64,000 nt of DNA from Struthio camelus (Eukaryota; Chordata; Aves; Struthioniformes; Struthionidae). Below the pieces are notes generated by a model. It made no database searches. It saw only the letters and a program-made list of their open reading frames with translations, and was not told the DNA's origin. The stretch covers positions 28,797,213 through 28,861,212 of the forward strand of contig NC_090943.1 in NCBI RefSeq assembly GCF_040807025.1, written 5' to 3'. The position numbers and the translations under genes are program-made. This document shows, in pieces, positions 48,610-61,030 of this stretch (within the stretch, counting starts at the first letter, position 1; every line of letters begins with the position of its first letter).

Positions 48610-49065
48610 TAGATTGCTGTGGGGATCATGGCTAGGCTTGTGCGGCTGTGATGGCTAGGCTGCTGTGGGGGTGATGACTAAACCTCTGCGGTCATGATGG
48701 TTAGGCTGTTGTGGTCACGAGGGCTCGACTGCTGTAGGTGTAATGGGCAGGCTGTTGTGGGGGGATGGCCAGTCCATTGTGGGGAGGATGGCCTGGCTGT
48801 TGTGTGTGGGGGGGGGGGGGATGGCCAGGCTGCTGTGGTGGGTGGGAATGGACTGCCTGTTGGGGTGGAGGGGATGGCCATGGCTGTTGGGGTGGGATGA
48901 ACTGGCTGTTAGGGGGGGATGGCCAGGCTGTTGGGGTGGGATGAACTGGCTGTTAGGGGGGGATGGCCAGGCTGTTGGGGTGGGGGGGATGGACTGGCTG
49001 CTGGGGGGGGAATGGCCAGGCTGTTGGGGTGGGGGGGATGGCCAGGCTGCTGTGGGGGTGACAGC
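48610..49065 (+). repeat. G-rich minisatellite, unit about 25-29 bp
   Basis: Roughly fifteen units of the form GGATGGCCAGGCTGTTGGGG with variants (ATGAACTGGCTGTTAGG). Left units are diverged and right units are nearly identical, including a 47-bp higher-order pair at about 48890-48985. The array ends at the edge of the second CpG island. Long frames across it on both strands, up to about 400 codons, arise from the repeat and GC content. Confidence 0.92.
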
Positions 49066-49990
49066 GAGGGGGCCTCCGAGCAGCGGGCGGCGCCCATTTC
49101 GGAGGGGCGCTGGTCCCGAGGGGGCAGAGAGCCGCGGCGGGGGCGCAGCCCCCCGCCCAGGGCCGCTCTCCGCGGCGGGGCCGGCGCTGGCCGTGGGGGG
49201 GCGGGCGGACACCTGCCCCGCGGCGGCCGGAGCCCTCGCCGCCCGGCCGCGGCCGGGCGCTGGGCTGCAGCACAGCACGGCGACGGCGACGGCGGGGGGT
49301 GTCGCTGCTGGGGGCCTGGCGGAGGAGGAGGAGGAGGAGGAAGGCGGCAGCTCTCGGGAGGAGCCTGTCCAGCGTGAGACAGCACATTCAGCCGGCGGCG
49401 GCGGTCCTGCGGCACCACGCACCGCCGCGGCGGCGGGAGCAGCAGCCTTTTGGGCTCTCGGGCGTCCTTCCCCCGGGCTGCGGGGCGCCGGCGGAGGTAA
49501 GGCTGCGCCCTGGCCGCGGAGGCGCCCGCGGGGCGGCGGGAGCCGGGCCGGGGACGTGGCCGTGCGGCGGCGGTGGCTCCGCGGCGGTGCCCGGCGCCAG
49601 CCGCAGCCGGGCCGGGGGGAGGCCCCGGCCCCGGCCCCGGCTCCGCGGGGTGCGCGGCGGCCCCGCGGCCGCGGCCGCCTGGGCAGCTGCCGGCGAGGTC
49701 TGGCGGTGCCGCCGCCTCGCAGCGAGCCGAGGGCTGAGCCGCCGGGCCGGGGGGTGAGCGGGCCCGCCGGGGGAGCCGGCCTGTCCTGGCCCGCCGATGG
49801 GCTGGATGACCTAACGGGGGCTTTCCCACCCATTTCGGGTGAGGGACTGGGGCGGGGGGGCTGCGCTGAACCCCTCCGGCCTCAGCGACACCTGCGGGAG
49901 TGCCGGGGCCTCCCCCGGCCGGCGGGGTCCTTGCGCCTCCCCGCGGGGCTGCTGCGGGCTGCCGGGCTCCTGCCTCGGCGCTGAGCAGGT
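49060..49990. promoter_or_regulatory. CpG island, candidate promoter of the next plus-strand gene
   Basis: Very high GC and CpG density with many GC boxes and a (GGA)n tract at 49321-49341. No conserved protein is encoded; the long frames on both strands are compositional. In amniotes DYNC1I1 lies upstream of PDK4 and is transcribed away from it (recalled synteny), so this island would suit its promoter. The opposite strand cannot be excluded. Confidence 0.7.
49340..49496 (+). other. Candidate non-coding first exon ending in a splice donor (DYNC1I1 by synteny)
   Basis: GGAG|GTAAGG at 49493-49502 is a near-consensus donor inside the island, with the exon end at 49496. The left boundary is arbitrary because no start site can be read. 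No DYNC1I1 coding exon (start MSDKSD in mammals) was found downstream in the window, so intron 1 would exceed 14 kb. This is an inference from donor strength and gene order only. Confidence 0.35.
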
Positions 49991-50027
49991 TAAAGCAAAA
50001 GCGGAGGGGGGAAAAAGTTTCCCATGC

Positions 50028-50049
50028 TTTTTTTTTTTTTTTTTTTTTT
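50028..50049 (+). repeat. T22 homopolymer followed by CAG
   Basis: An uninterrupted T22 run directly followed by CAG, which by form is an ideal 3' splice acceptor. It lies about 530 bp after the candidate donor. Confidence 0.9.
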
Positions 50050-53000
50050 CAGTGCAAAAAAGCAACAGCAGGTTTTCTTAAGTCCACAAAGACAGCAGAC
50101 AGATGGAGAATTTGGCCTTTGCCAATTCCAAAAGTAATTCCTCAAAAGGGTGAAAAGGGTGAGAGAAGGGTGGAATGAATGAGAGGCCTTTTCCCCCTAG
50201 TAGTCAATTGAAATACATTTTCAACGGGATGTTATTACAGTTGCATCCCTCTAGGAATTTGCCTGGGTCAGCATATAGCATAAAGCCCCTAGAAATTTCC
50301 CAGATAAAGCTCCTGTTTTACTGTCCGTAGCAAAATATGGTTTTCTATCACTATTAGCATCGACAGAAAACACAAAATTCAGCCATAAATACATATAAGG
50401 CTTCTAAACAGACAAAGCAATGTACCCTCCTATTATGGTGGGGATGAAATGGAAAGACCTGACATGAAGTTGGCACATACCTTTGCCACCTGCACCTGGT
50501 AATTCATCCTGACATATAGGGCTTTGTCAGCTTTTCGCTTCTGCATGAGGACATTAAACTGCCCCTGAAATCATTCTAATATTCTGAAGTGCAATGCTGC
50601 AAAATATCTGTTTCAGAATGGAAATCCAAGTCTAGGGTTGTGCACCTCTCTCCTGAGAGATGGTCTTATCCAAGTGTCTGCTTGGACTGCTGTAACACTG
50701 CTGTTACTACCAGTGTGCTTGGTTAAAGTGCCTCATTTGTTCTTGTTAAGTTTATGGGAAGGAGGCATATATTTCCCTTTCTGGTTCTCTTAAGTTCCTT
50801 TTTTTTTACTTTCTTTCCGTTTTGGAGGCCATCTCTAGTAGCAATCCCCACACTTCGTGAGGGTGGATAACATTCTTTCTAGAATTTCTGTGTAGTGTTT
50901 CTCAGCAAGACTGATTTTCCTCAGCATGAACATAATTATTCACTGCCTTGAGACAGCACCTAGGTCTGTTCCCTTGGGAGTGCTCAATCTCATAATCATC
51001 CTCTGTTCCATGGTATTTTCCTGAAAACGACAATCTGTAGTCCATGAAAATACAGATCATATTGCCCTTGCCACTGCATCTTCTATCTACATAGACTATT
51101 CTGAGGATTGCGACTTGCTATGCTCTTCCTTGATATTTGAAAGACTTCTGAGGGCCTTACATTATGCGAGATATGTGAAGGTGCAATGGATTGTTCAGAT
51201 CTGAATTAGCTATATTTCTATTAGCTCTAACCACCTCTGCCTCAGATTGATCTACCCTAAAATGCATTAACTGCAGTGCCTTCTTGTCTGCACTTTAAGA
51301 ATCTTCTTAAAAGCAGCAGCAGTAGAACCACGCCCAAAACATGCAGTGTTTATTCAGTTTGGAAATCTGTGTACTCAAAGGATAATTCAGGCATATACTC
51401 TTTTCTATCTTGCAGATCTTAAATTAAGAAGCTGAGCTTCCAGCTCTTTCTGTAGAAGAGAGGGCAGCGCACTGCACCCCTTTGTGATGCCTTTCAGTGG
51501 CTAATTTCTTCACCACTGAAATGCATTTGCTTATTTTCCAGTTTGTTTTTTTCCAGCTTCAGGTTCCTGGCACTGGATCCTGTTATGTCTTCCCTCATAG
51601 ATTGAAGCCTTGAATTAACAACTCTCATTAGCTTAGGTAGCGGTAAACGTTGCTCCAAGAACTTATCTACTTTGGTTTCAAATAAATTAATAGATCGAGT
51701 CTCTTAAGTTGTTTTCCTTTTCTTTAGTAAGACAGGTTTCCAGAATCATTCCTTACTGCCGTCAGTTTTCCAATCCGCAAGAAAATAGAGAGGAAATGCT
51801 AGAGCTGGACACAACCTCTTGTGGTAGCAGGTCTCACCTTTGCAGTATACTTGACAATGAAGGGGAAGAGGGCTAGGAGTGAAAAAGATAAAGGAGTGAG
51901 ATAGAAAAGAATCAGGGAATAGAAAGAAAATGCTGTTTTTCAAAGCTTCACCAACTTATGCTAATCAAGTAATTATGCAGGATCTTTGAGCTCCTCAAAC
52001 TTGACTTCCTCTCAGGAGGTTTAAATACATTCAGGCTCTCTCTCTGGGACTACTCAGGCTTATTAACTAGTGCTAAGCCTCAAGTACCCTACTGCACTCC
52101 TTTGGTTTGGTTTGACTAAAACCAGAAATAGTAATTAGGAATCTTTTGGAGTCACTCGTGCCTCGTGCCAAAATGAGCTACTACTTGGAGATGCTGGTGG
52201 GATCTTAACAATAAGATTCTCCCTGTCCTACCCATGTGCTTTAATTTTCAGGGAAGTTACAGGGAGCTAACACTGAAATACCTAGCACTGAGATGAATGG
52301 GCATGGTCTCAGGCTTTCTACAGCCACAGCCAGATTATGGCTTTAGTGCAGTACTGACATGATATTTTCAAATTTTAATTTAGAAAACCATAAACAAAAT
52401 AAACTCTGATGACCATAGACTTCGTTTGTATGTATAAAAGGGACATCTTCCATCAGGGATACTGATGGAGTGTGCTGGCAAAGTGCCCATAGTACAGATG
52501 CATCTCATATTAGTAAAACTGTGCTTTTGCCAGTATAGCTTATTTTAGTTAATCTGAGCAACACAAGTTATACAGGTGAATACACATTTATGTGTCCACA
52601 AGAATACCCATTTATGTGTCCACAAGGGAGTTTGCTTTCCACTGGAGGAATCATATGCTCTTCTAGTCTGCTGACCTATGTAAGCAGGTAGAAATGGTAA
52701 TGCAGAAATGACATTGTTTAAAAAAACAGAAAATCTGAACAATCTGAAAAAACAGTGCCTGAAGAGCTGAGATGGCAGCCTCAGTGCAACACTGGCTCAG
52801 ATTAAGCCTCAGATAGACACAGTATGTCCTTTTTGCTACTCAGTAATTACATCTAAAGCTGTCCTACCTCTTTTTCATCAAACATTACTTTGGGGGCTGT
52901 TGTTTGTTGGCCATCTGTAAGCACTCAAAATGAGGCAGTATACATAAGCTTGCTCCCCCAATACTAATCCTATGCATTTGAGATGGCATCGTTTTGCCAA

Positions 53001-53869
53001 CTTTTCTGAGAAATGGCTACTTCCAAGAAGGTGGGCGGGAAGCCGTGAAGCGGACTGATGTGAGAGTCACTAGATTTTACAGAGGCAAGACACCTCTGAT
53101 CATCAGTGAGAACTATGATGTCCCACTTCCTCTGAGCTTAAAGCTGTTTGCCGTGAAAAGTGCTCTTCAGCACATCTAAGAATTCCTCAGAATCATTGCC
53201 CCACATGATGCAAGCCATAACCTGCACGTATGGCCTCTTCCTGTGCATAAAATCTTACATTTGGCAACACATTTGAGTGGACCCAGATGACTAGGTGATC
53301 TAGATCATCTCTGCAAGTGACCTAACCCAGTCTAATGGCTTGGGTGACCGTCTGCCTCATCTGCATTGTTTGCCAGCAGAGGTCATGTTATTTTCTTCAC
53401 ACCACAACTGCTAAAAATACCGAATGTAAGCAGACGGGCAACTGTTTCCTGTGGAATCCTTCTAAATCCTCCATCTGCTCCTTTACTCTCCCTTAGTGAC
53501 CATGTATTGAGACCTTTGATAGTCCCAGTTGTCACAGGAACAGGTAAAGGGACAAAATGTTTTGTCTCTCAAAATCTACATGCGGTGTGGCTATAGAATT
53601 CTTCAAGACATTTGTTTTCTCTTTTGAGGGAAAATTGTTTTGGTGAGTGCGCTAGAGTACACTGCAGCAACAGAAGGTGTGACGCAGGAATGGCGTTTCT
53701 GGAAATGTTCTGTGGGTAGCACGCTGTAGTGTCATGTTGAAGTTTCTGCAGGGATTAAGGGCAGAGGATTCAGTCCTGTTGTTCCTGAGAGTAAGAGGCA
53801 TTTCTCTGTGACTTCTCCAGGGGTAAATCTGGTCTCTAGAGCGATGTCAGGAACCAGCTATTGTTTGAA

Positions 53870-53960
53870 AGCCGTGAAACATCTCCACACTCTGTTGAAG
53901 TCAACAGGAGTCTTTCCATTGACTTAATGGACTTTGGATAAGGTCCTGTGCTTTGTGTGT
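53870..53960 (+). mobile_element. Ancient reptile/bird repeat remnant (candidate)
   Basis: GTTGAAGTCAACAGGAGTCT followed by CCATTGACTTAATGGACTTT resembles the paired motif TGAAGTCAATGGGAGT and CCATTGACTTCAATGG, found in very common old repeats of turtles and crocodilians (recalled). About 90 bp. Confidence 0.45.
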
Positions 53961-56840
53961 ATGCATGTGGTTGTGTTGCCTGATGAACAATCACTGCTCA
54001 GATGACTCATGTGATTCTTGGCAGTTAAAGTAAAAGTTTGTGTTCTCCTATTTTCATACCTGATACTGCGCCCATGCCTGCAGATCGCCTTGCCTGGCCT
54101 GGATAGACTAGGCTATGTCGTCCTGAGGTGCAAAACCTCCCTGAAGCCCTTATGGACCTGTATGGTTGTATGCTGTATCCTCCCCAGGTGCTGGGGGACT
54201 GTCTCTGTCTGGCCCTAGAATAATTAATGAGTAATTCAGCAGAGGAAGCATGTTCATTTATTGCCACTCACCAGAAGACTGTTACACAGAGAATCTTTTA
54301 AAGATGTGGCTTTTTGTTTCCAGTGATATCTTCTCCTCCTTTCATTTCTTTTCTTTTTTCTCTGTTGCTCTTTGAGGCTTATCCTACTTTGTTTCTCCCT
54401 CAGTACTAATCTAGTGTCACTTCTCATCTCTTACCTTTTGTCGCATCTCCCTGGGATAGAGCTGATTTTGAGTCCTTAGTTCTTCTCTACCTCCTTCCAA
54501 GGTGTGGTACAAATGATTCCAAATCCTGCTCCTCAGTTATTCATTTTCACTTCAACCCAGTAGAAAGACATGATGTGTTTTGTTTTTGAAGTTCAGAGAA
54601 CTGGGGAGTTATGATAATGAGGAGTAATAATAGTGAAGTGATACAAAGCTGCTTAATATGATTAAAAATAAACATGTAGACTGGAGGTACATTATTTATC
54701 TATTTATCTATCTTTTAATCTGCCTATCTCCCAAGTCTTTTGTAATGCTTGGTTTTAATATTTTCAGATTGAATTTGACAGAAAAAGGTTTCCCCCAAAC
54801 TATGCTAAGTTAGTATTAGAAGTTAATCACTGATAGGTCGCAGACCACATATAGGAAAAATGTGGATCTCTTTTGCTTTAAATTGTACTCTGTATCCATT
54901 AACACAGATCTTAGCTTTTAAAGTGTGTAGACAGTGATATTAAAGCCATACTACTCAAGGCAAGTCCCTGATTCCCGTTTTGCATATTAGGCCACCACTA
55001 GTAGGGTTGGAGTAGTTACCGGGTCACTTGGTAATTGGGGCAAAGACATTTCAAATGATTGCTGTTGTATATTTTTAGAAATTAGAATATTTAATGAAGC
55101 AGAGTCACAAGGGAAAAAAAAACCAGACTGCTGTCTAACATGATGCCTTGTATTTGAACCTGTCTGTACTGATTTAAAGACTGTTCCCACTCAATGAACA
55201 CCAAAAAGGTTTTCCTTGGTGCTAACCAAACACAGTTAGGAGATTATTTAAACTCATGTGACTTGCCTCATAATACATGTTTATATTCTCTTTAAGTGAC
55301 ATAAAAGAATCACCATTTTATCACACTATTCAAAGTTGTATGACATTGGGTAATTTTGGTGAGTTAGTTTCTAGTAATATATTGAGCAGTTGTTCAACCA
55401 GAAAGGATTTTGTATCATAATCCTAATGGATTTCAGATCACAGTTTGCCCCTAAATAAATTTGTTTTTCTTTTTACTTTTTTTTTTGGTTAGCTCAGAGT
55501 ACTCATAGAGCTTTGGTATGCATTCATAGCAGTTTGTTACAGATTATCAACTTCTGCCTGTCTTCATTGCATAGACATACAAAATACTTCTGGAGCCCCC
55601 CTCCAAAAAAGATAGTTCAAGTTATGTATATGTATGTGTGCAAGCTGTGTGGTGCATTAAAGAATGAATGGCTAAAAAAATCTATATTCTTTTGGAAAGA
55701 AATAAGAAATCTGACCCAAATCATACCCCCTAGTGTGCAGTTAGCTATTCATGTACGTAATCGGCGGCACTTGGCAAAGCCTGTGAATGTGGTATTCCTG
55801 CCTTTCACTATCTCCATAGCAGTAATAATAATACAAAAAAATTGTGTTGATGGGATAGGAGGGTATTGTACTGAAGACAAAAAACAGTGATGCCATTCTC
55901 TGTTTGTACTGAAAGAGCCCGTGGGAAAACTGTCCCATTATTTCCCACAAGATTTTCTTTTTCACAGAAAGTTGATTAATAGCAAGAAAACAGAGGAAAG
56001 CCTAGTTTTTTAGCCTTTATGGGTCTCTTCAAATATATTAAAAACACCCTCTGCAAATTCAGTACTATTTTTGTCTGGTAGTTACAAATTATAGCCCTTT
56101 AGTTTTTTCTCATCTTTAAAGCATAGAATTAAACAGATGTCAGTAAATTGTATTCTCTGAAAGGAACTAAGACTGAAACAAGTAAGACGTGTTGCAGCTA
56201 ATGTGTTGCGTACGTTTTACAGCAGCCTTTCTTTTATGCACATAACATATGTGGTTTTCTCTTGTGTATTTATATCAATAAACGTGGGGACTGGGAAGTG
56301 CAAAACTTCAGACAGCTGCATTGACATACAAGTCTTTTCAAGCAAAATAATAGAATGTTAGTATTAGTCAATATTTGTATTGACTTTGAAGACCATCTCT
56401 CCTAAGTGTTGATTTAGTAGACTTTTAATTAGAGATTTTCCCAAGAAAGTTTCTGATCTCACACTAATATTAGTGAAGAATTGGGCACAACCATAATTAA
56501 AGTCAGTGGCCTCCCATTTTTTTATTATTTTCCTTAAAATAAGAAATATAGGAAGTATCTATAAAACAGCAAGACTGCTGTGTCTTCTCATATCGCATAA
56601 CGTACATTTTTGTTTAAAGGGGTAACTGTATTATTCATCCAGGGTTCTCTCATGTGGTATTGCAATGGTTTCCAGAGTTTTTAAACCATGTACCTCTCCT
56701 AACCCTCAAAACTTTCTCTGAGAGCCAATAAGACTATACATTTTACTGTTTAATATGGCTGGGGACAGACATGGACCATTTGTGATTGCCTTGTGGACCA
56801 CTGGTAGTCCCATATTTTCAGAACTCCCTAAAATAAAGTT

Positions 56841-56860
56841 GATTGATTGATTGATTGATT
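56841..56860 (+). repeat. (GATT)5 microsatellite
   Basis: Five exact GATT units; short. Confidence 0.9.
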
Positions 56861-59800
56861 TTTCCCAAAATGTCCTATCGCAGCAAGGTTGACCAGGTTC
56901 CTCCTTTGAAGAGAGCTGGTGACGTCTCACTGGTTTCCCAGGCTGGAATCGTGGAGGCATCTAGGCCTCCTTCTGGGAGAGTCCTGCCATGTGCCCCAGT
57001 GCCCTAATTCCCCACCATTCAGATGCAGGGACTTGTTTGCTTCTGCTCTCAGTCAGCCCCTTTGCCAGGTGTCTTGACTGTAGATACGATGGCACTGGAG
57101 AGGTACCTAGGCATGTAGAGAAGAAGAGTTCACGCACAGACAGCCTCACCCTGGCAGGAAGCTGTGATTCAGGTGCAGAGCATTCCCACATCTTGAATCA
57201 GGGAAGTGCACCTGGATTCCCCAAACTTGAAGTTGTTATGGTGCCTGGGCAACTTGGTTAACTCTAGATTGACAAAATGGTGTAGACACAAAATCCCAGA
57301 TTACAGTTCTCAAAGTCTCTACTTGGCTGTCACCTAACTCTCGAAACACCTGAAATTTGTAAAAACCTTCTTTTTCCGCTTAGACTTCTGCTTCTGAATA
57401 TGTTCTTATATTCAAACCCCCAGACCCTACAAACTGGGTGTCTGCTGCCCGTCTCTCATAAGCTGCTTGATCTAGTTTGCATTTCATAAGCCCATCTGTG
57501 AAAGTGTGCTCCATGTAGAGCACACAGGTAGTTGATGGCATGTGCTCCCTCTTTTAGTATACCTTGGTTCTAAGGGGACTCACCTAAGGTAAAGGAGTCT
57601 CAGGTTATTTTTACCTTTGCTTAAAGAGACTTTTGCCTACATCTGAGCCCTAATCATCAAGTTATAGTTACACTGCAGTAAGCACCTTCCCAGTCTTTTC
57701 TACTTATACTGCTCCACTTAAATCTATGTGGGAAAAGGAGAAATGACTCTTTGGAGTCAAGAGTTCAAGAACGCAGCAACAAGGCACAGTCCTAGGCTCC
57801 AGACACTAAACACAGCATTGTATTTTAAATTCACCAGTCATTGGGTATAATATAAACCAACCCTGAAACAAAGACCAGAACCCAGGGGCCTCAGTTAGGG
57901 AATAATGTTTGCTTTCTTGCATCTGCTTCTTCTGGTCCAATGAATCTTTGCAGAAAAGGAATTAATAGAAAGTAGCTTCAGTGGTTAAGAATGCGCTCTC
58001 CATTCCTCTAGTCTTTCCCATCCATTAGCCTACAGCAACCACAGGGATATGGGTTTCAGTCCTCTCAAGAAAATAAAAAGAAAAAAAAAGTTTCCCCTCT
58101 TTAGATGAAGTACTCTAATCACGGAGAAGATAAACAGAAGAGGTTAGGAGACTCTTTCTCTGGTCAATGTTTTCTAAAAGAAAGAGGTGACCTGCTTCAC
58201 TCTTTTGAAAGAAAAGGCTTTGGACTACTCTCAGGAAAGGTTTGTGGACTGTGACTCTTAATGGAGGTAAACATCTTCTGGGAGGGCTGAATAAGGTACC
58301 AAACTCCCAGGGAGAAGTGGAGTATAAAACTGGTTTCATACTGTAGGCTTACCTTGTTCAGCACAATGGCTTTTCATTCCAGGATGTCTGTAAGAAGCCT
58401 GAGTGAAGAGGGGATCTTTATAGGATGAGATGCCTTTAAACGGCCTTGCTGGGCATTGCATTAACCAGGCCCTGAGGGACGTTAACCCCTTTGCCTTAAT
58501 TTGCCCTAATTCTTCCTAGGAAAAACTGGAGTAAATCCTCATTTCTCTCTCTATGCTGTTTGAATTAAAAGTTCCTCAAGGCTGGAACAGTCCCTTACTA
58601 TTTGTCTCTGCAGCACTGAACACAGTACAGCCTTCAGCTTGGCTGGGTCTTTTAGGCACTGTGATCATGAGGAATGTCACATAGGAATATTACTCTCTCT
58701 TGATATCACATAGTGTATTCTGCTGGGTCAAATATCGGATAAAGGTCACTGGTTGTCTTTAGATCTGAATCTGCAACAGATTTAAGTCTTCCTTGTGGAC
58801 AAGGAGCTCAAAGAATGGTTGCGAATCTTCCCAGTGTAGACATCGTGGGCTTGGTTCTCGTTCTTCTCTCATGTTCGCATTCTTTGCAGCTCTTTATACT
58901 TCCCTTTATAGCTGTTGGACATCAGCACTTATCATCTTGCGTTTTTATCTTAACACATCTTTTTCTGTTTTTATGAATGAAGAGGAATGATTGGCTAAAT
59001 CATAGCTCAGGTCATTCGCATTGCTTTGTCACTACAGTCAAAGAAGCTCTGGAAAGGACAAAGAGAATGGTAGCGATGTATCCTCTACATTGCTTCCCTG
59101 AAAATTTTAAGAGCTCGTACCAGATATTCTGCATATTTCTCACAGCTAGAGCTATTTGCTGCTTTCTCGATTTTTAGGCATGTTGATTTCACAGGTGTTG
59201 AATTGGTGTGTAGTAGTTTTAGCCTATATTTTTGTAGTCATACTAGCATATCACAAACCCCAGCTGCAAAGCAAAGCATATTTTTTAGAAAGAACTGATA
59301 TCTGGGTAAGTCTTCCAGTAAAACCTGTATGTCAGCAGCATACCTTGTTCTTTGATATCTGTTTGCCTGGCAATATTTATAACTGGGTTAAGTTAGGAAG
59401 CAGAGACTGGGACATGCATTTCTCGTGTTTAGGTAGACGGCTTTAAGCATCAGATTGCTGGCCGTATACTGCTGTGTCACTTGCTCTGAAGCAACGTGGG
59501 AAATTTAGAGATGATGTTATAGGGCATCTAATAAGACCCATAAATATGGAGTCACAAAGGTTCAGGATCATGGTTAAGTCCATTTTCAGTCATATCCACA
59601 GCCACATATGGAGCCCTACATTTTACTGCAGCCAAACAGTAAAAGGTAACAGAGAAACAAAAGCTGACAGAGAGGAGGCTGACAAAGGACGCAGTGAAAT
59701 CTTACATTCCACAAGATCAAAATACTGTCAGGCACGCGGTTGATCAGATCACTTGTTTTGTTAAAAACATCAGCTGTACGTAACTAGGGCACTATTGCTG

Positions 59801-60978
59801 GATCAAATCCTGAGGAGGTGCAGACCAGTATTGCTTGTGTCACTGAGGATAATTTCACAGCACCACATCTGAGATCACTGTGCAGTTATCACTGTGCTCA
59901 TTAGTGTTTATTTAGGAGATATCCAAGACACTTCAAAAGACCTACTTTACAATCTGTTTTTCTTTGAGGTGGTACATTCAGTCAGTTACAAAGGAAATCG
60001 ATAGGAAAGGAGGATATTTGGTGGGAAACATGCGGCAGCTTTGCTATAGTGTCCTGTTAATATGTAATTTACTTACAGTTATTATAATCCAAGCTGGAAT
60101 GTCATGTGTTTCTTGCTTTATCTCCATCTGGTTGTTGCCCGCAGCTTGTTCTCTTCGACCTTGATGACTCTTTCATGGAACTGTGCTTGTTCGAGTTGAA
60201 AGGGTCATGGTAAATTTAGGAGGGTAAAGGGGGCATGAAAGAATGGGCTGATGAGCAGGTGATGCTTCATTGCCAGTAAGCCTGGTGCTGGAAGAATGGG
60301 CAATATTAGAGCTTTGCTTATATGCTGCTTTGTAAGGATCTCATAATTCTGCCCTGAGTTCATTTATAGAAGTACCATTATGGAAGAACAAGAGTGAAAA
60401 GATAAAGTGGTAGTAGAGTACAAGGGAAGTATAATTGAGCAGCTGTGAGTATATATCTTATAACCTGTCAGCCTCAAAATAAACAGGCTAGAGATGCACT
60501 GACCTGTTGCATAGCAACCAGGAGGAAGCACAGTACCAAATCTCTGGGTGCTGTGATTTGTAAAGCTTTGTAGAACAAAGTACAAGACCTTTGCCCACCT
60601 GCGGGAACTATGCAGAGAATGAAGAATAAAAATGGGACATTCCCTGAAATCTAACACTTAACAAATGTTTTTTTTTTTAGATAACTACATGGAAGTGGTG
60701 CCAAAAGTCTGTCTGTTTTGCCTAAAGGTTATATAAAAACAATTTTTAGTCTCACCAGTTTTACTTTGTGTTTCCCTGAATTCATCACACAGGAGATTCC
60801 ATAAAATACAGCAAATGCTAAGTTTTTGCAACTGCAAATAGTTGACCATTATTTTGATCTTGTATACAGTAATATGCCTATTTAACATAGGAATTTAAGT
60901 TACTCTACTAAAGTTGAGTGTAAATTAAGTTACATGATGCAAATAGGTTCTCATATGTTTACTTAAAAGTTGCTGTCA

Positions 60979-61030
60979 AGGAGATAAGTTTAGCCCCTCT
61001 TGCCAGGAGATAAGTTTAGCTCCTCTCACC
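60979..61030 (+). repeat. 26-bp tandem duplication
   Basis: AGGAGATAAGTTTAGCCCCT begins copy 1 (60979-61004) and AGGAGATAAGTTTAGCTCCT begins copy 2 (61005-61030). The copies differ at only a few positions. Confidence 0.9.

Larger units (their letters stand above)
50060..60970. other. AT-rich DNA downstream of the second CpG island
   Basis: No coding exon recognised. Contains a (TATC/TATT)n patch near 54690-54716 and (GATT)5 at 56841-56860. If the island is the DYNC1I1 promoter, this is intron 1. Confidence 0.5.

Noticed and set aside
48743..49984. 413-codon plus-strand frame and 372- and 306-codon minus-strand frames over the second CpG island
   Set aside because: They are made of minisatellite units and GC-rich Pro/Arg/Gly/Ala runs. 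Both strands are open at once, and there is no known domain or start context.
52994..53179. 61-codon plus-strand frame with a protein-like look
   Set aside because: No family recognised, no splice signals in frame, and short enough to be chance.
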